Shown: positions 23,501 to 34,737, counted from the first letter of the stretch. The stretch: 64,000 bases of DNA from Siphonodentalium dalli (GCA_032622095.1 CP136064.1:43482989-43546988), one strand, 5' to 3'. Program-made: numbers and translations. The notes: generated from the sequence alone by a model not told the origin.

Positions 23501-23756
23501 CTGTAAAATGGAATGGAATCGCCTAGTCAAAACCGAAATCAATAACCGACGCGTGCATAACTGGGAACAAAGTGTTACAACTGATCCGTCTTTCGATAGA
23601 TTTAGCCAAATTCAAACTCATTTTCAAATGTCTCATCTATGGCGTTCCTGTCGCTTGTATTCAGAGAACAAAATCGCATTTTATTCTGTTGCTGAGTTGA
23701 TCGCATTGTGGCAAACCTACCTGTTTTTATCGAATTTGTTCACGCCTGGCGTATAA
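20566..23756 (+). pseudogene. LINE-1 ORF2: endonuclease/reverse transcriptase, frameshifted
   Basis: The best ATG is 20566; the frame is open from 20455 on. Residue numbers count from the codon at 20455. The endonuclease/exonuclease/phosphatase domain shows WNATGA (44-49), SEHWL with catalytic Glu72, GDLN (189-192) and SNHRP (268-272). The reverse transcriptase shows GKAPGPD, SYRAITLLPV, LDVHKAFDTVW with motif A Asp668, GTRQGAILSP and PTQADDM with the catalytic pair Asp768-Asp769. The position before ADD is Gln, where many reverse transcriptases have Tyr or Phe. The main frame stops at 23524-23526. A directly repeated AATGG at about 23511-23520 shifts the frame, and the next frame (to 23756) continues homology to LINE-2 (WNRLVK versus WNKLAK). 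The protein would cut target DNA and prime reverse transcription. The C-terminal zinc motif present in LINE-2 is not seen here. Confidence 0.9.
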
Positions 23757-24544
23757 TGTTCTACCATATGTTATCGTAGCCTACCTTGCGCCTGTACATT
23801 CAAATGCACTTGTGTCTAAGTTCTGGTATTAATGGGGTCAACCTGAGTTGACCGGGTGATGTGTATTACATGTAGAGTCATCGCCCCTCTTCCGAAACTA
23901 AAATTGGGTAGCTGAAACAACCTTACATCCACTCATGTTAATTACATGTGATAAATATATATTCATGACCTCGGTTCCCCAACTTAACGATTTCTTATCT
24001 TCCTTGCCAGCAGTGCAAGAATGTATAGGTGCAACACATACATGCTTGTTCTTACATAAATATTCCTTTCGTATGAAAGCGAGAGTGGCGATCATCAGAT
24101 GATCAAACTCTATATAGCCATATAGTTGTGTGCATGGTGCGCTCTTCGTGTGGTCCGTACTCAACGTGTAATTCAGGCAAAAATTCAAATTAGGTGTGAT
24201 TATAGTTTATCTTGCATGTAACATAAACGTGTCTGTATCCGTACTATACGTCAGCTTGGGGGTAAGTGTGTGAGTGTCCGCGAGCTTGTGCGTGCGTGTG
24301 TGCCTGTCTGCATTTTTTTTTAAATGTTCGCGCGTGTCTTGAATGTCAGCTTTTGTAAGAGTGTATGACTTTGTGTGCTATTTATTAGGACGTGGTTCAT
24401 ATATGTGTATGTTTTTTCTTCTCCAAACTTACTTTTGCTCTTTCATTTTGACTATATTGTTGTAACATGTTGTATATACGCTATTATGTATATGTATCAC
24501 TCTTCAGAAATTGGAGGACAATAAAGGTATATATATATATATAT
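23757..24544 (+). other. LINE-1 3' UTR
   Basis: Non-coding. A TG-rich stretch lies at 24255-24310. It ends with ACAATAAAGG, a possible AATAAA poly(A) signal at 24520-24525, immediately before (TA)n at about 24528-24544. LINE-2 ends in a comparable way (GGAGGTAATAATAAAG on its strand). Confidence 0.55.
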
Positions 24545-24606
24545 AACACCAGTCGGCCGCCACCAGTTAGACACACCCTCACTCGAGATAATTTACAGTT
24601 CCACCC
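24545..24606 (+). repeat. 62-bp copy of LINE-1 ORF1 sequence next to the LINE-1 3' end
   Basis: AACACCAGTCGGCCGCCACC through AGTTCCACCC matches 18511-18572 in ORF1 over 62 bp with two substitutions, in the same orientation and directly after the (TA)n tail. It may be the residue of a head-to-tail second insertion, or of template switching during reverse transcription. Confidence 0.85.
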
Positions 24607-25085
24607 TTTAATTGATTGTTTGACAATTCTAAACCGCGATGAAGAAAAGACAGATTCGTCATCTCAAGTTTAGCCTCCGTAAAGCTGGTTTAGCTGGACC
24701 GCCGAATTGGATGGTTTAGTTGTGGCCGGTTTAAGCTTATAAAACCAAATTTTCGCAATCAATAAAACGAGGCGGTCCGCATTAGGAAAGTACGATTAAT
24801 TATCTCGACGATAAAACGCAAACAAAATATCGAAATTGACAAAAAATGATCCCCACACGCTTTATATAGGTGTGAGTGCTTCTCGCTTATAAATTTCCCA
24901 TCAAAATATGGTCACTGTCGTAATTATTTATTTTCGCAATCAATGGAACGAGGCGTTCCGCATTAGGACAGTACGATTAATTATCTCAGCCTAATCTTCA
25001 GTCTGTCTCAATAACACCATACAAATATGGATATCATTGGAACCGGTTCATTGACCACATTGTGATGGTTACAGTTATGCCATGT

Positions 25086-25154
25086 GCCAATGCATTCTCT
25101 TATATATGCGAGTCGACCATAGGTCGCCTCGCATATATAAGAGAATGCATTGGC
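25086..25154. repeat. 69-bp palindrome, copy P3
   Basis: Same sequence as P1, here inside family C copy 2. Confidence 0.95.
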
Positions 25155-25297
25155 CTAAACAAATTCTTTTTTAACACTTTTTACCATTTTTTCTTACATT
25201 TTTTAACAATTTTATAATTTTTTCTTACATTTTTTAACAATTTTTATAATATTTTTCTACATTCTTTGACAATCTTATCAGTTTTAATATGTGTTAA

Positions 25298-25366
25298 GCC
25301 AATGCATTCTCTTATATGTGCTAGGCGACCTATGGTCGACTCGCATATATACGAGAATGCATAGGC
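25298..25366. repeat. 69-bp palindrome, copy P4, decayed
   Basis: Opposite internal orientation to P3 (centre reads GGCGACCTATGGTCGAC), with several substitutions in the arms (TATGTGCTAG, TATACGAG, ATAGGC). Confidence 0.9.
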
Positions 25367-25428
25367 ACAGGGCCGTTCTGTTGGGTAAAGGGTTAAACCA
25401 CGGATTTAAAACCTGAGATGACGAATCG

Positions 25429-25912
25429 GGCCGGGGTGACTTGATAGGGTTGAGTGGGTGTCTAACCAGTCCTAACTTTGGTCAAAAGTATGAATATTTA
25501 GCAATATTTACACTCAAACATGCATTCGCGTTGTGGAACATGAATGCAGGACGTTGGTTGGTCGAAATTACGTCATACGACGTCGCGCGCTGACCCCAAC
25601 TTGCATCCATTTTAGTGCAGATGCAACTTGCATCACGACACGAGAACAACGTTGGGAATGGGCTCGTAATGCTCTTCTAATCTGCCAGTCGACTCGGTGG
25701 AGTGGAAATATAAGTAATGGATGTTGATTTTGTTGCGTTCCATAGAGTATGGATGCAAGTTGGTCTGACATTTTTATGTGTGAAACGCGAAAATCAACAT
25801 CCATTTCTTAAATGTTCTGTTCGAATCAAAGATAGTTGGAAATTGAATACCGGGAATGTTCAGTTGTTAGCCCTTTCATGACTCGAGCTTTGCGAAAGCC
25901 ACGTGCCAATGC
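25429..25912. other. Unassigned interval with a short inverted repeat
   Basis: No gene. AATGGATGTTGATTTT (25714-25730) and GAAAATCAACATCCATT (25789-25805) are complementary and could form a stem with a loop of about 58 nt. No promoter or other RNA signature was seen. Confidence 0.5.
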
Positions 25913-26045
25913 ATGCCCTTTTATAGGCGAGTCTCCCATATGGTAACTCACATATATAAGATAATATATTCGCCTAACAATATTTACCTTGACCTTGTAA
26001 GCCAGTTCATTATCTTATATATGCGAGGCACCCAAAGGGTGGCAT
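25913..26045. repeat. Degenerate palindrome-element relic
   Basis: GCCAATGCATGCCCTTTTAT, CTCACATATATAAGATAATA and TTATCTTATATATGCGAGGC are decayed arms of the 69-bp palindrome, two sets in a row as in family C. Confidence 0.65.
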
Positions 26046-26267
26046 TTCTTAATTAATTGTCAAACATATCTTCCTATACGGAATGAACTCATTCAAATTA
26101 TGGGTGACAATTTGATCAATTTTCGATTGATGAGTAGATTGGACCAATTCACACATATATTAGTCAACGACACTGCTCAGATATATGATACAGTTACTAT
26201 TACTATACACGGAAACCTGTCCCTATAATGGGCGTCTTTTGTTGAATAAATCTATCTATATAGTACT

Positions 26268-26480
26268 TTTCACGCCTGTCTCACTGTGGGGAGGTACCGG
26301 AATGTTGCTGTATGTAGCGGCTAAAAGGGTCAACGCTTCATCTATTTACCATACCGTCCTTGGCCCGGTCATAATTTGAAGTGTAGTCTGCAATGGCTGC
26401 TGAGTTAGGTGTCGATTATTTGCTTTCATATGGTAATTCAAATATTAAAACGTATTGAACATAGGGATGATGCCAATGTG
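26268..26480 (+). pseudogene. Relic of the CCHC retroelement, N-terminal region
   Basis: CACGCCTGTCTCACTG, GGAGGTACC, AAAAGGGTCAACGCTTCA, TTGGCC and GGCTGCTGAGTTAGGTGTCG match 47883-48080, the segment between 5' UTR and zinc knuckles of the larger relic. Only about 210 bp are kept. Confidence 0.7.
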
Positions 26481-27419
26481 TTGTGTTTGTAACTTTGTAC
26501 TTAGTTTAGAGCAGCCCATACGTTTGTATCTTACGATCCCACGGACAACATGACTTCGGCTTATACACACCTAAATTAGTGTATCCATATTGTCTTACAT
26601 GTACATTGTGCAATACCATGTATTTGTAGCAGTTAAGACATGTTACAGAGCCTATATCGGTTCTTATATAAAAGTCTTAAACGATCGAACTTACATGAGT
26701 GCATAACACAGGTTTTGCCAGTTGAAACCCCCACACACGTGGCATACCTCAATGTAAGTGTTATACTAGCCTCCCCCGTACGGGGCTTAATGCAATATAC
26801 AATTCGTGACTTTTCCACAACCATTCCGACACAATCTGGTGCCTACATAGTGTGTCTATCGAGTCGAAATATAGCATTAGGGAAACCGATAAGGAGCCTG
26901 TCACGTATAATCCATATCCCTTTCTGTGCGCGACACAAATTCGTTGTAGTATATCGTGATCTATATACTGTAATATAACTATATTGGTGTTCCTACAGGA
27001 TCAATCAATTTGCTAAAAGCCTCAGGTCACAGACCATGCCTGTCGCGAAGCGAGCTGTCGCCGATCTAAGTATCTCTTTTTCTCTGCTGAAATTTCTGTC
27101 ATATAGCATGTTCATCCGATTACTCTAATGGGTATATAACATAGTATGTCTACTTACAGTATGAGGCCGGTATTATAACAATGTCGGCCCTGGATAATTA
27201 ATTCAAGTAGATGTTCCGTAAAAGAAACGCATTATTTCCTATGATCTATGACATTTACGGAACTCATACGTATCTGTAGGAGTCTTATACAGAATGGCTT
27301 TCATATTAGGCTGAGATCAATAATCCATTTCTTGAATGATAACATGATATTGTAGTTTATATATGTATACGTCAGCTCTATTAAATGAATCGTGACTGTA
27401 TACATGTTCGGGGGAATTG
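26481..27419. other. Unassigned interval
   Basis: No gene, RNA or repeat recognised. Confidence 0.5.
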
Positions 27420-27900
27420 AGTCCAGGCGCTTAGATTGTGGTTACCACATTAAACGTTAAGCTAAATGTCCTCTTAGTTCAGCTCACGGTGTAAGCAATT
27501 CCTCCTCTTGGTTGATGCCCCTGTGCTTATATAGATCGCGTTTACCACACTAGACGATAAACTAGACAGCGGCCTTCGAATCAAACGCACCAATCGCACC
27601 AAACGATGAGATATATGTACACGTTGTGGTCCGCACAGTTCAACTCTCGGCGTTTCTTTCCATATCTTCCGTTTGGTTGATATAATCGAAACCGATGTGC
27701 CTCTACTTAGATCGTGGATACCACACTAAATGATCTAAATGATGAGCTAGACGATCGAGGCGGTTACCACAGTTCAAATGTCGGCGTATCAAATGTCTTC
27801 CTATTAGTTGATGTCATCCTAGTAGTGGTGCTTAGATTGCGGATACCACACAAAATGATGAGCTAGAAGGGGAAGTCGTCGAATCAAACGAACCACAACG
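27420..27900. repeat. Degenerate tandem repeat, four units
   Basis: A motif like CTTAGATCGTGGATACCACA, followed by CTAAATGATGAGCTAGA, recurs at about 27430, 27530, 27703 and 27828, with GTTGATGYC and GTTCAA-TCTCGGCG blocks between. Spacing is irregular (100-175 bp). Confidence 0.7.
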
Positions 27901-27970
27901 CGGGTAAGCGCATCAGATTTAGATGTTAGTTATTTTGGACATCTCAACTTGCACAACATACATGTATCCT

Positions 27971-28333
27971 AGCGCAAATACGCACACAATCGATCTATAA
28001 AGTGAAATAGGTACATGATGTCATTATTTGATTTTGATATAAGCAGATAGTGGAGTCATATATACGATTATTTCGTTTTGAGGCGCGGGCCACAGTGAAC
28101 ACATATGTAAAAGAGCGTACACCTGGAAAGTCGTGAGTTGGCTTATTTGTCACTGTCCGGACATAATCTGCTTAAAATCGTTAACATCGCCTCACTATGA
28201 ATCGACAATTGACTAAAACGCTCTCACTTTCAGCACATTATCGACTTAAAATGAGGTAATTATAAGCAGACTATCTACCTAAACAGGTTATATTATAAGC
28301 AGATAATGTAAGGGTTTTCGGGAGAACATACTG
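27971..28333 (-). repeat. Family A foldback repeat, copy 3 (reverse)
   Basis: Reverse complement of the 79-440 type: it begins with the right-end block (ATACGCACACAATCGATC) and ends TTTTCGGGAGAACATACTG, the reverse of the CAGCCTGTTCTCCCGAAAA end with two changes. Confidence 0.8.
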
Positions 28334-28894
28334 ATTTGCAACGTGGCAATTACTTTACACACATATCATACCGTCGTTGTCAGGACCACCGACTGATTCG
28401 TGGTCATTCACATTCGAATACAATTTGACAATTTGTCATAATATATCAAACTGCAAGAATTTGCACGGAGTATCTGGTCTGTACGAGACGTTCGTTCGAT
28501 CCACGGTTTCAATATTCATTTCAATGCTGAAGATATGACCTATTTATTTAGAAATGTCTTCTACACAATTTGTGTACCTTATATTTTCGTACTCGCACTA
28601 TGTCCTGCCTACCCTTATGTGGACGAGATCAATCTAGTGTGTGTATTCAATCAATCTATTCTCTCGTAAATAACCTCATACATAACTTATTTAAAACACA
28701 TGAAATAAGCCCATATTGGGATTATTTGAATCTGAATTAAGCTCTATATGAACCTAAATGTGACATGGTAAACAGTCGTGTACTATTTAATCTACTGTAC
28801 CATATTAATGCTCTTTATAACGTATTTTCGCTGCAGTCTGCGCCATTATCGATATAACGGGCATAAGTCCTATATGAGCTAATTTCACAGTCAA
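28334..28894. other. Unassigned interval
   Basis: No gene or repeat recognised. Confidence 0.5.
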
Positions 28895-29037
28895 TTAACC
28901 CTTTACCCAACAAACCGGCCAAAACAGCCAAATAAAGCCTAAAATATCTTGGGTCTGTCTCAATAAAACCATACAAATATGGATATCATTGGAACCGGCT
29001 CATTGACCACATTGTGATGGTTATAGTTATGCCCTGT

Positions 29038-29106
29038 GCCAATGCATTCTCTTATATATGCGAGTCGACCATAGGTCGCCTCGCATATATAAGAGAATGC
29101 ATTGGC
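29038..29106. repeat. 69-bp palindrome, copy P5
   Basis: Identical in sequence to P1 and P3 by eye, within family C copy 1. Confidence 0.95.
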
Positions 29107-29185
29107 CTAAAAACAATCTTTTTTTAACACTTTTTACCATTTTTTCTTACATTCTTTAACAATTTTATGATTTTTAATGTGTTAA

Positions 29186-29254
29186 GCCAATGCATTCTCT
29201 TATATATGCGAGGCGACCTATGGTCGACTCGCATATATAAGAAAATGCATTGGC
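29186..29254. repeat. 69-bp palindrome, copy P6
   Basis: Inverted relative to P5 (centre GGCGACCTATGGTCGAC), with one arm change (AAGAAAATGC). Confidence 0.95.
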
Positions 29255-29537
29255 ACAGTGCCATTATGTTGGGTAAAGGATTAAGTTTCATATGAACCTA
29301 TTTCCACGAGGATATGTTGACCCAGTGCTCACATTATATTTTTAAGCGACGCGCTGACAATGGGTTTTTGGTTCTCTAATCGACAACGAACAGTCCGGTC
29401 TACTAAGTACCGGTCCACATCAAATTATGATGAATAAATAACAGACGAACAATCATATAAAGTCTTAAGTCGCTCACGTGTACAATTACGTACTATGTGA
29501 GTAGTGTACTTTTTATAATGGTAACTGAATTATTTAT

Positions 29538-29672
29538 CAGCCTGTTCTCCCGAAAACCCACACATTATCTGCTTATAATATAATTTAATTTAGGTCGATA
29601 ATCTGCTTAGAATTGCCTCATTTTGAGTCGATAATGAACTGAAAGTAGAGCATTGTAGTCATATACGCCGAA
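29538..29672 (+). repeat. Family A repeat, truncated copy
   Basis: It starts CAGCCTGTTCTCCCGAAAAC and runs through the ATCTGCTTA and GAGTCGATAATGA blocks, then loses similarity. Confidence 0.75.
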
Positions 29673-32135
29673 TTATTGTCTCTGGTCTGGTCAGGTTTCA
29701 TGTAGACTATAGTCTAGACCATGCCCAGACCACGGTGATCGCGAAATGTTACATAGCTTCGAAGCGAGTAAGCCGGGGTTATTCGTCCGAATTGGTCCGT
29801 ATTCTCGTCTTTTAAAACCCCACGTTTAAGTACACCAAGGGTTGCCTTATTGTTGTCCTTCAAGTCTGTGGCAGATCTGTTCATATTTCATACTATGTGG
29901 TTACATACGAGTTCTGGTCACGAAACTTAGGTAATTTGTTTGAAGCGTACACTTCAGTATACGCGAATACAGGAGAATTTTTATATAAGAAATGAACGGC
30001 GGTTTCAATGTGGTAAATGTCGTATGTGTATACTTAACTGTTAAATTGCGTTTTTTTTTCGTTCTCCGTGAACGGATTCTCAAAATGTTTGGTTTTCCAA
30101 AAATCCAGGATTCAAACTTTCTTAACTGAACTCCATGCGATCATTTAAATAGATGAATACATAGTGGGAAAGACAGACAATCCTAGTATATAAATATAAA
30201 TAATAAACGGCGGATTCAACGTGGTCATGGGTTTTGACCGCGATTACAAATCAGCAAACTCCGCATGAACCCCTATGATGTGAAGAAGGATGATGTTTGA
30301 ACTGGACACAAATTAGAACAGTCGACATTAATGTTTGTTATAGGTAATAGTCTGCAACTGAGACCTAGTACCCCCCCCCCCCCACCTCGTCTGAGATTTT
30401 TTAAAAAGCCGAGACTCGAACCTGAGATGAGAATACCAATTTCTGGTTTCGCAGTAACGATATAGATTAGTAATTTGATTGTTAATCATGTGCGTATCTT
30501 GTTGACTTTACAGCGAAATATTATTTATAATATTCTCGCATTGTTTTGGTAGCATACTGTCGTTAGATGGATTAGCCCTGCATCAGGTTTCGTCTGATTA
30601 TTTCTACGCGCGATTAGTTATCGATGGGTGTGGTCCAAAAGGATAAATAGGGAATGATAGAAGTTTTGCAATGGGAAATTAATTCGCATCAGAGCTAATC
30701 ATGAAACCACTAATCCATAATTTGAGAATAGATTTTTGCTGGATACAATAACACTTTTAAAAATTAATAAATATAAAAACAAAATACAGTCAAAATCTCT
30801 CAAAATTATATTAAGACAAAACGAAAAATTGTGGTCCACAATAAGGAAATGTCCCATAAAAATGACTAAAATTTAGTTAAATGTGACCATTAAAGTGTTT
30901 GGACAATATTTTCAAATAACATCAATCACGCCGATAGTTGGCAACAATCTTTCTAATTATAAACATATTGGAATTGGAAATTCCCAAGTCCGCGAAGTTA
31001 TATATATATAGTGTAAATATGCTTCACCTGTCACCCCCTCTCCCCAAAACGAATTAACATTTTCTAACTGGTACCTCATTATTTCCAGTTGTTGGAAACT
31101 CCTCACTTGATATCCCCTATTATTAACGGTTCGAATGGTTTCCAGTTGGTGACCATTCAGTTCAAACATTTGACCTAAAGTATGAACACCAATTTTGTTA
31201 CAAAACCAATAAATTTCCTGGTCCGAAAATCACAGAATTAGAACAAATTCAACCTATTTTCGTCAGGTACTTCCAACTAACCAGGCGTGCATTCCATTTC
31301 CAACTACTAAATATTTGACCAAAGTTGGGGATGCGACACCAAATCCAAGTTTGTGATAAGTGTTTTTGGCGAAACCCGAGTTCCAACTTTAAAACACACC
31401 GTTTGATTTAGAGACATATTATGGACGTGTTCGGTGCGGTAAACTGCTAAGTTAGTATTCAGGGAGTATGCCAACTGGAGGAACGTAGCATTCTATTACA
31501 TCGCCGAAAATCTCAAGCAAATCGATTGTACCACTCCATAGAAAATATTACCTGAACTACGCGCAATTGTAGATATTTACTTCTCGATTCGGGACGCAAC
31601 TATCGGCGATAACATAACGAAAACGATTTCGCCACCGAGAGTCACTAAATGTAATCAATATATGATATAGGCGGTATGTGTTGTGAGTTTGGATTTAAGA
31701 TTTGTAAAAATAACTACTTTGAGCAAGATTATCCTCCATTTCTATTTTATCACCCTATACCGGTGTGTTTCACATCACTTTAAACTTGAGACGCGCTCTA
31801 CGTTTAACGGAGCATATTCAGCAATGGACATGCATTTGACAATTTCAGTCGTTACCGTATAATATCAATAGTTCAGACCAGTGAGTGTCGACATGTGAGA
31901 CACATGCAAGGATGTGACTAGAGGGTTTTTGTTTTGGCGGGGGTTTTCAACATAATTTCCTTCTGCACCCCATAAAATTCCCAACTCCAGAGGAAACTTA
32001 ATTGCCCCATTTATGTTTGCAATATCCTAATTGCCACCTCGTTATTTTTTAACTGACCAGAACCCATTAGATAATACGAACATAGCGCAACACACACGAG
32101 GGGTGGAAAGTCTCGAACTGACTGTAATTTCAGTA
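29673..32135. other. Largely unassigned interval
   Basis: No supported gene or RNA. It contains a C homopolymer (about 30370-30384) and a stretch at 31050-31380 where TTCCAACT-type words recur without a clear period. Frames of 60-70 codons have no recognisable domains. Confidence 0.45.
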
Positions 32136-32865
32136 TATTTTGTCCCGTTTGGGCCCGGGGTAGAATAGCCTTACGCCCCACTGCGAGGGGTAAGAATCCC
32201 CTTATGTGGCACACTGTTTGCCGTGGGGTGCATCCCGCGATGTGTGGTGTAGGGGTCCTGTTGCTAGTAGGGCGGCCGTTTCACTCGAGGCATCGACCTG
32301 CGGAAACGGCTTAGCTCTTGGTCCTCTTTGTCCTACATCTCTTCGAGACGAGTGGTTGAGTTGACTCGACTCAATCAATCGGCTAGTCACCCATCTCCAC
32401 AGTGTTTCTGATTACATTTCTGCCATCTGTTCTATTGTTTCTGGTGTCTATTTGTGTCTCCTGTTTTTCATGTATGTTGTTTCTTTCGTGTCATGTATGT
32501 TTGCTTTTCGTTTTCATGACTGTTGAATGTTTCAATGTCAGATGTTTTAAATGTCAGGGGTATTGCCAGGAACAATTGTAAATGTAAAGAAACGATATGT
32601 GCAAAGTCACCCAAACGTGTCGACTCTCAGAAAGAAAGATACATCTTGTGGCTTTCAAGATTTGATCATATGATTGATGAGATACGGATAACTCTCAAAG
32701 ACAAACAGTACTTGTGGACCAAGGCTGTCGGTTGGGTGAAGGATGACATTATGTCTCACCCACCCGACCGTCAGCTAGTCGCATTGATAAAGTTCAATGC
32801 CCGCCTCAATAAATATTATAAATGCCTTATCAATCAGGGGGGTCGGAAAAAAGTGCCATGACAGT
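32136..32865 (+). pseudogene. Internally deleted relic of the CCHC retroelement
   Basis: 32140-32400 matches 47460-47740 (GTAGAATAGCC, CCACTGCGAGGGGTAAG, GGATGTGTGGTGTAGG-like blocks, ATCAATCGGCTAGTCAC). This is the presumed 5' UTR. It is followed after only about 130 bp by TTTTAAATGTCAGGGGTATT (zinc knuckle) and then the segment encoding GWVKDDIMSHPPDRQ. Compared with the 47-49 kb relic, about 700 bp before and about 400 bp after the knuckle are missing. The knuckle itself has lost its His region and the frame is broken in places, so it is non-functional. Confidence 0.75.
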
Positions 32866-32879
32866 AGGCTGAAAATTTG

Positions 32880-33065
32880 TTTTTCGCCTCTTGGGTACCC
32901 ACCACCCCCATATTTGAAAGAAATTGTTTGTTTCCAATTTCATGCGGGGTACCCACCTCTTTTACCTCCAAATCCAGCCAAATAACCCCTTATTTGACGG
33001 ATTTTTTTTTTCCAATTTCATGCAAGGTACCCACCCACGTTTTATCTAAAAATCTGAAGTCTCAC
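32880..33065. repeat. Short tandem repeat with GGTACCCACC units
   Basis: GGGTACCCACC, or a near match, occurs at about 32894, 32948 and 33026, with TTCCAATTTCATGC before two of them. Three units of roughly 55-80 bp. Confidence 0.7.
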
Positions 33066-33890
33066 ACCATTTAGGCTTGGTATTTGTTTCAGTTATAAAG
33101 TCTGAGAACAGATAAGAATCGTATAAACCTGCAGCACCCATTGTTATCCTGTTTGTTTTTGTTTAACAATTGATTCATGACTTTTAAACAAGTTATATGA
33201 ACATTTTACCATATTTCCAATGCTGGTCTGTAATCACTTTAAATACAACTGTATCGAAAATATAAAATACAAATTTAGGCAAAACATTTATGCTAAATAG
33301 TAATGGACCCACACGAGCTTATACCATCTGACAACATGGCGTTTAACAGATTGATCAGCATTCATATGGCTGTGATGTGAAATTGTGTCAAAAAAAACAA
33401 AACAATAAATTAAACTAAAAAATCAAACAAAAATCTGGATGTGGCTTTAAATAGCATTCGATACTTTCTAGCATGATGGGATTTCCATATTTTGCCTCTT
33501 ATGCTGTCTGGTCAGGTCTAAGGGTGGATACACACATGCATGTAATATATGTAATTATCGTGTATTTTGGCGTTTTACATGGATCATACAGACAATGCCA
33601 TATGTGTCCACTGACAACCCAATCATTGCCGACGTGTTGACTGCACTTGGTTCTAGTTCCAATATACCATTTCCGAGTTACAATAATTTGAAAGCTCTTC
33701 TGTGTTGGAGGTGAGAATCAGACATCACGTTACAGCAATGTAGGGTTCTTTTTGTAAACAGATCGCAGCGAAATGTCATTAACATAATTGTGAAAATAAT
33801 AGCTACAAAATGCTGATTTTCCTAAATTTATTACAAATACACACATAAGTGATCCACGAAAAAGCACTTTAGACAGTGATTTATTTTGTT
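33066..33890. other. Unassigned interval
   Basis: No gene or repeat recognised. Confidence 0.45.
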
Positions 33891-34102
33891 GTGTACAATA
33901 GATGAATTCCCTGTTTGTCTTGCAAATAATCAAGTTGTCTGTCGAGGCACACGTAGCCTATAATTATGTTCCATTATATACATAAATCTCTATTATTAAT
34001 CTATATTGTATACATAAATCTCTATTATTCATCTATATTATTTTCATAAATTGTTTATCATGAGTTACTCTTGCAATTTATATAATAAAACTGACATTCA
34101 AA
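33891..34102 (+). repeat. 212-bp repeat, presumed donor copy (partner 37265-37476)
   Basis: GTGTACAATAGATGAATTCC through AACTGACATTCAAA is present again at 37265-37476 with four substitutions. An internal direct repeat (TATACATAAATCTCTATTAT) is also shared. No flanking duplication is seen around this copy, whereas the other copy has one. Confidence 0.9.
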
Positions 34103-34737
34103 AAATGTTTTATAACCTGACATTCTCCAACATACAGTACTCTTGAAAATTGTTTTACTCGCTGACATTTCAACAAGCAAATTATCTGTGTATTGTCGGC
34201 GCTCGATTCAAATATTCGCAAATGTCGCCTCAAAATGGCTGTAACTATATATATACTAAGTTACCTTTGAATCGATCGAAACAGGCGAGAAACACATAAA
34301 GATAACAAACAATTCCGAAAACAGTGACGGAAACATTCCGATCTCCAGATTATGTTCGAATGATTCAAATCATGATGAACCATGTTTCTTCGGCAAAAAG
34401 ATAGAATGAAAATACTGGCGTCATGTTGTTATCTTCGGCATCCTTTCTTCGTATGTTTATCGTGTATGGGACCTGGAGTTTGATTTGGTGTTTACACATC
34501 ATTTGATAGGGCCTACTCTCGAACAATTGATCATTTATTCAGAATCACGGTATGCATGTCTAAATTACATAAGGGGCGGAAATCACACACCGCGACATTC
34601 GCACTTTATGTTTGTCTGTAACAATGACTACCGGGCATCAAACAATAGTAATCCTTTTTCCATACTATAACAGATTTGGTAAAAAAAAAGTTGTGGCATT
34701 GAATTCACGGGATTTAGATATAGGGGATATGAAATGA
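34103..34737. other. Unassigned interval
   Basis: No gene or repeat recognised. Confidence 0.45.

Larger units (their letters stand above)
18031..24544 (+). mobile_element. LINE-1: near full-length non-LTR retrotransposon
   Basis: It contains a 5' region (limit uncertain, somewhere in 17.8-18.4 kb), ORF1 (18400-20448), ORF2 with endonuclease and reverse transcriptase (20566-23756) and a 3' UTR (23757-24544). The UTR ends GGAGGACAATAAAGG then a (TA)n stretch, which could be the retrotransposition tail. No RNase H domain or LTR was seen. Damage is light: two in-frame stops in ORF1 and one frameshift in ORF2. It belongs to the jockey/CR1 superfamily by architecture; the clade is not assigned. 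A different but related element, LINE-2, sits at 54105-59690 on the other strand. No target-site duplication was identified. Confidence 0.85.
24989..25392. mobile_element. Family C piggyBac-like MITE, copy 2, left end lost
   Basis: It matches copy 1 (28899-29280) from GTCTGTCTCAATAA onward, carries palindromes P3 and P4, and ends TGTTGGGTAAAGGG followed by TTAA (25393-25396). The first 75 bp or so of the left side, including CCCTTTACCC, are missing. Confidence 0.8.
24651..25428. mobile_element. Family M composite element with nested MITE
   Basis: The left end GATTCGTCATCTCAAGTTTA is matched by AACCTGAGATGACGAATCG at about 25409-25427, giving imperfect terminal inverted repeats of about 20 bp. 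Inside, a block (TTTTCGCAATCAAT...GTACGATTAATTATCTC) occurs twice about 180 bp apart (24753-24805 and 24930-24985). From 24989 to 25392 a family C MITE is inserted. No protein coding. Single relics of the same terminus occur at 17276, 46190 and 49670-49745. Confidence 0.55.
28899..29280. mobile_element. Family C piggyBac-like MITE, copy 1, complete (382 bp)
   Basis: It is flanked by TTAA at 28895-28898 and 29281-29284. The left terminus CCCTTTACCCAACA and the right terminus TGTTGGGTAAAGGA form terminal inverted repeats. A CCCTTT-type end beside a TTAA duplication is the piggyBac pattern. Inside are two copies of the 69-bp palindrome (P5 and P6) in opposite orientation, separated by T-rich sequence, and an upstream segment with TGGATATCATTGGAACCGGC. 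It has no coding capacity, so it would need a transposase in trans. Confidence 0.9.

Noticed and set aside
25000-29280. CRISPR array from repeated palindromes with spacers
   Set aside because: The spacing is irregular and the palindromes sit in transposable elements with terminal repeats; the context is a eukaryotic genome.
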